In this document: positions 63,790 to 64,000 of the stretch, piece by piece | How positions within the stretch are numbered: the stretch's first letter is position 1 | How the letters are laid out: the number at the start of each line of letters is the position of its first letter | Origin: G963556115 sp963677015 | GTDB lineage: Bacteria > Planctomycetota > SZUA-567 | Direction: 5' to 3' | Length of the DNA stretch: 64,000 nucleotides | Assembly (NCBI GenBank): GCA_963677015.1 | Contig: OY781533.1 | Coordinates: 3,596,001-3,660,000 of the forward strand | Notes under the pieces: generated by a model | What the model was told of the DNA's origin: nothing | Seen by the model: only the letters and a program-made list of their open reading frames with translations | Database searches by the model: none | Position numbers and translations under genes: made by a program

Positions 63790-64000
63790 TTATTCAATTA
63801 TCCCATTATATAATCTGCACTCAGAAGAATTATAAAAATAGTCTGCTATTTCTGAAACTTCTTCAGAAGTATTACCTCTTATATTCAAAAAACTCTTATT
63901 ATTATTATGCACTGTACCCGTATACCGTAAATAAAATGACTTACCGCCAGCTGTAATGGTTACCGCACCAAATTTTTTCGGATTAAATCCTTTAACATCA
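63790..64000 (-). CDS. C-terminal end of an unknown protein
   Basis: The last 70 residues of a minus-strand gene that enters from the right edge, ending immediately next to the Nif11-like stop (convergent, no gap). The sequence VTITAGGKSFYLRYTGT, SFLNIRGNTSEEVSEIADYFYNSSE and CRLYNGIIE shows coding-like periodicity and no early stops. I do not recognise the family. Confidence 0.55.
   Translation of the reverse strand, partial: DVKGFNPKKFGAVTITAGGKSFYLRYTGTVHNNNKSFLNIRGNTSEEVSEIADYFYNSSECRLYNGIIE

Noticed and set aside
1..64000. CRISPR arrays, insertion sequences, prophage or conjugation genes
   Set aside because: No spaced direct repeats, transposase, integrase or structural phage genes were seen in reading the window.

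Overview
The window reads as an ordinary chromosomal stretch of a Gram-negative, moderately AT-rich bacterium, very likely of the PVC superphylum and perhaps Lentisphaerota. That placement is an inference. It rests on the lipopolysaccharide genes (heptosyltransferase, LpxL-type acyltransferase), outer-membrane and exported proteins, very large exported TPR/DUF3857 proteins, a zinc-ribbon Ser/Thr kinase with a membrane segment and TPRs, a membrane pyrophosphatase, and several sodium-coupled transporters. No phage, insertion sequence, CRISPR array or rRNA was seen. The only tRNA is a tRNA-Val.

Layout, left to right. 1-12.4 kb is mostly minus strand: the start of an aldo/keto reductase, a TPR-DUF3857-transglutaminase protein, a divergent small Cys-rich DUF6485 protein on the plus strand, then dprA, an archaemetzincin-like lipoprotein and trpS in one operon, a soluble hybrid histidine kinase, and a small STN-like exported protein. 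12.4-14.2 kb holds a plus-strand exported PHP-like protein that seems to have lost its metal ligands. 14.3-20.9 kb is a tight four-gene operon: a second DUF3857 protein, waaF, hemC and an orphan RnfG-like flavoprotein. 20.9-27.7 kb is the classic thrS-infC-rpmI-rplT-pheS-pheT cluster. In it infC has an AUU start, an intrinsic-terminator-like hairpin precedes pheS, and pheT is the short form. 28-34.5 kb has tRNA-Val, an NSS sodium symporter, and purC-lpxL-thiL-tsaE-DUF523/DUF1722.

34.7-39 kb has a coiled-coil porin facing a divergent rpoN-histidine kinase pair. rpoN carries a near-consensus sigma-54 promoter directly upstream. 39-41.8 kb is the most unusual gene: a complete ScpA kleisin followed by about 655 extra basic residues made of seven degenerate repeats with a period near 99 residues. 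42-44.6 kb has MarC, an SGNH hydrolase and two methyltransferases. 44.7-47.3 kb has a K+-dependent membrane pyrophosphatase, preceded by a 14-codon reading frame and an intrinsic terminator. 47.6-58.4 kb has two RND efflux pump/adaptor pairs flanking a U32 peptidase-family gene. 58.6-64 kb has hisC, a Ser/Thr kinase, a sodium:solute symporter with its small accessory subunit, a Nif11-like small protein, and the end of an unknown gene.

The pyrophosphatase and the NSS and SSS symporters suggest an important role for sodium. rpoN with an adjacent NtrB-like kinase suggests a sigma-54 regulatory module whose response regulator lies outside the window. The best candidate for something undescribed is the repeat tail of ScpA. 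Secondary candidates are the leader upstream of hppA, the structured leader of the first DUF3857 gene, and the several catalytically degenerate exported proteins.
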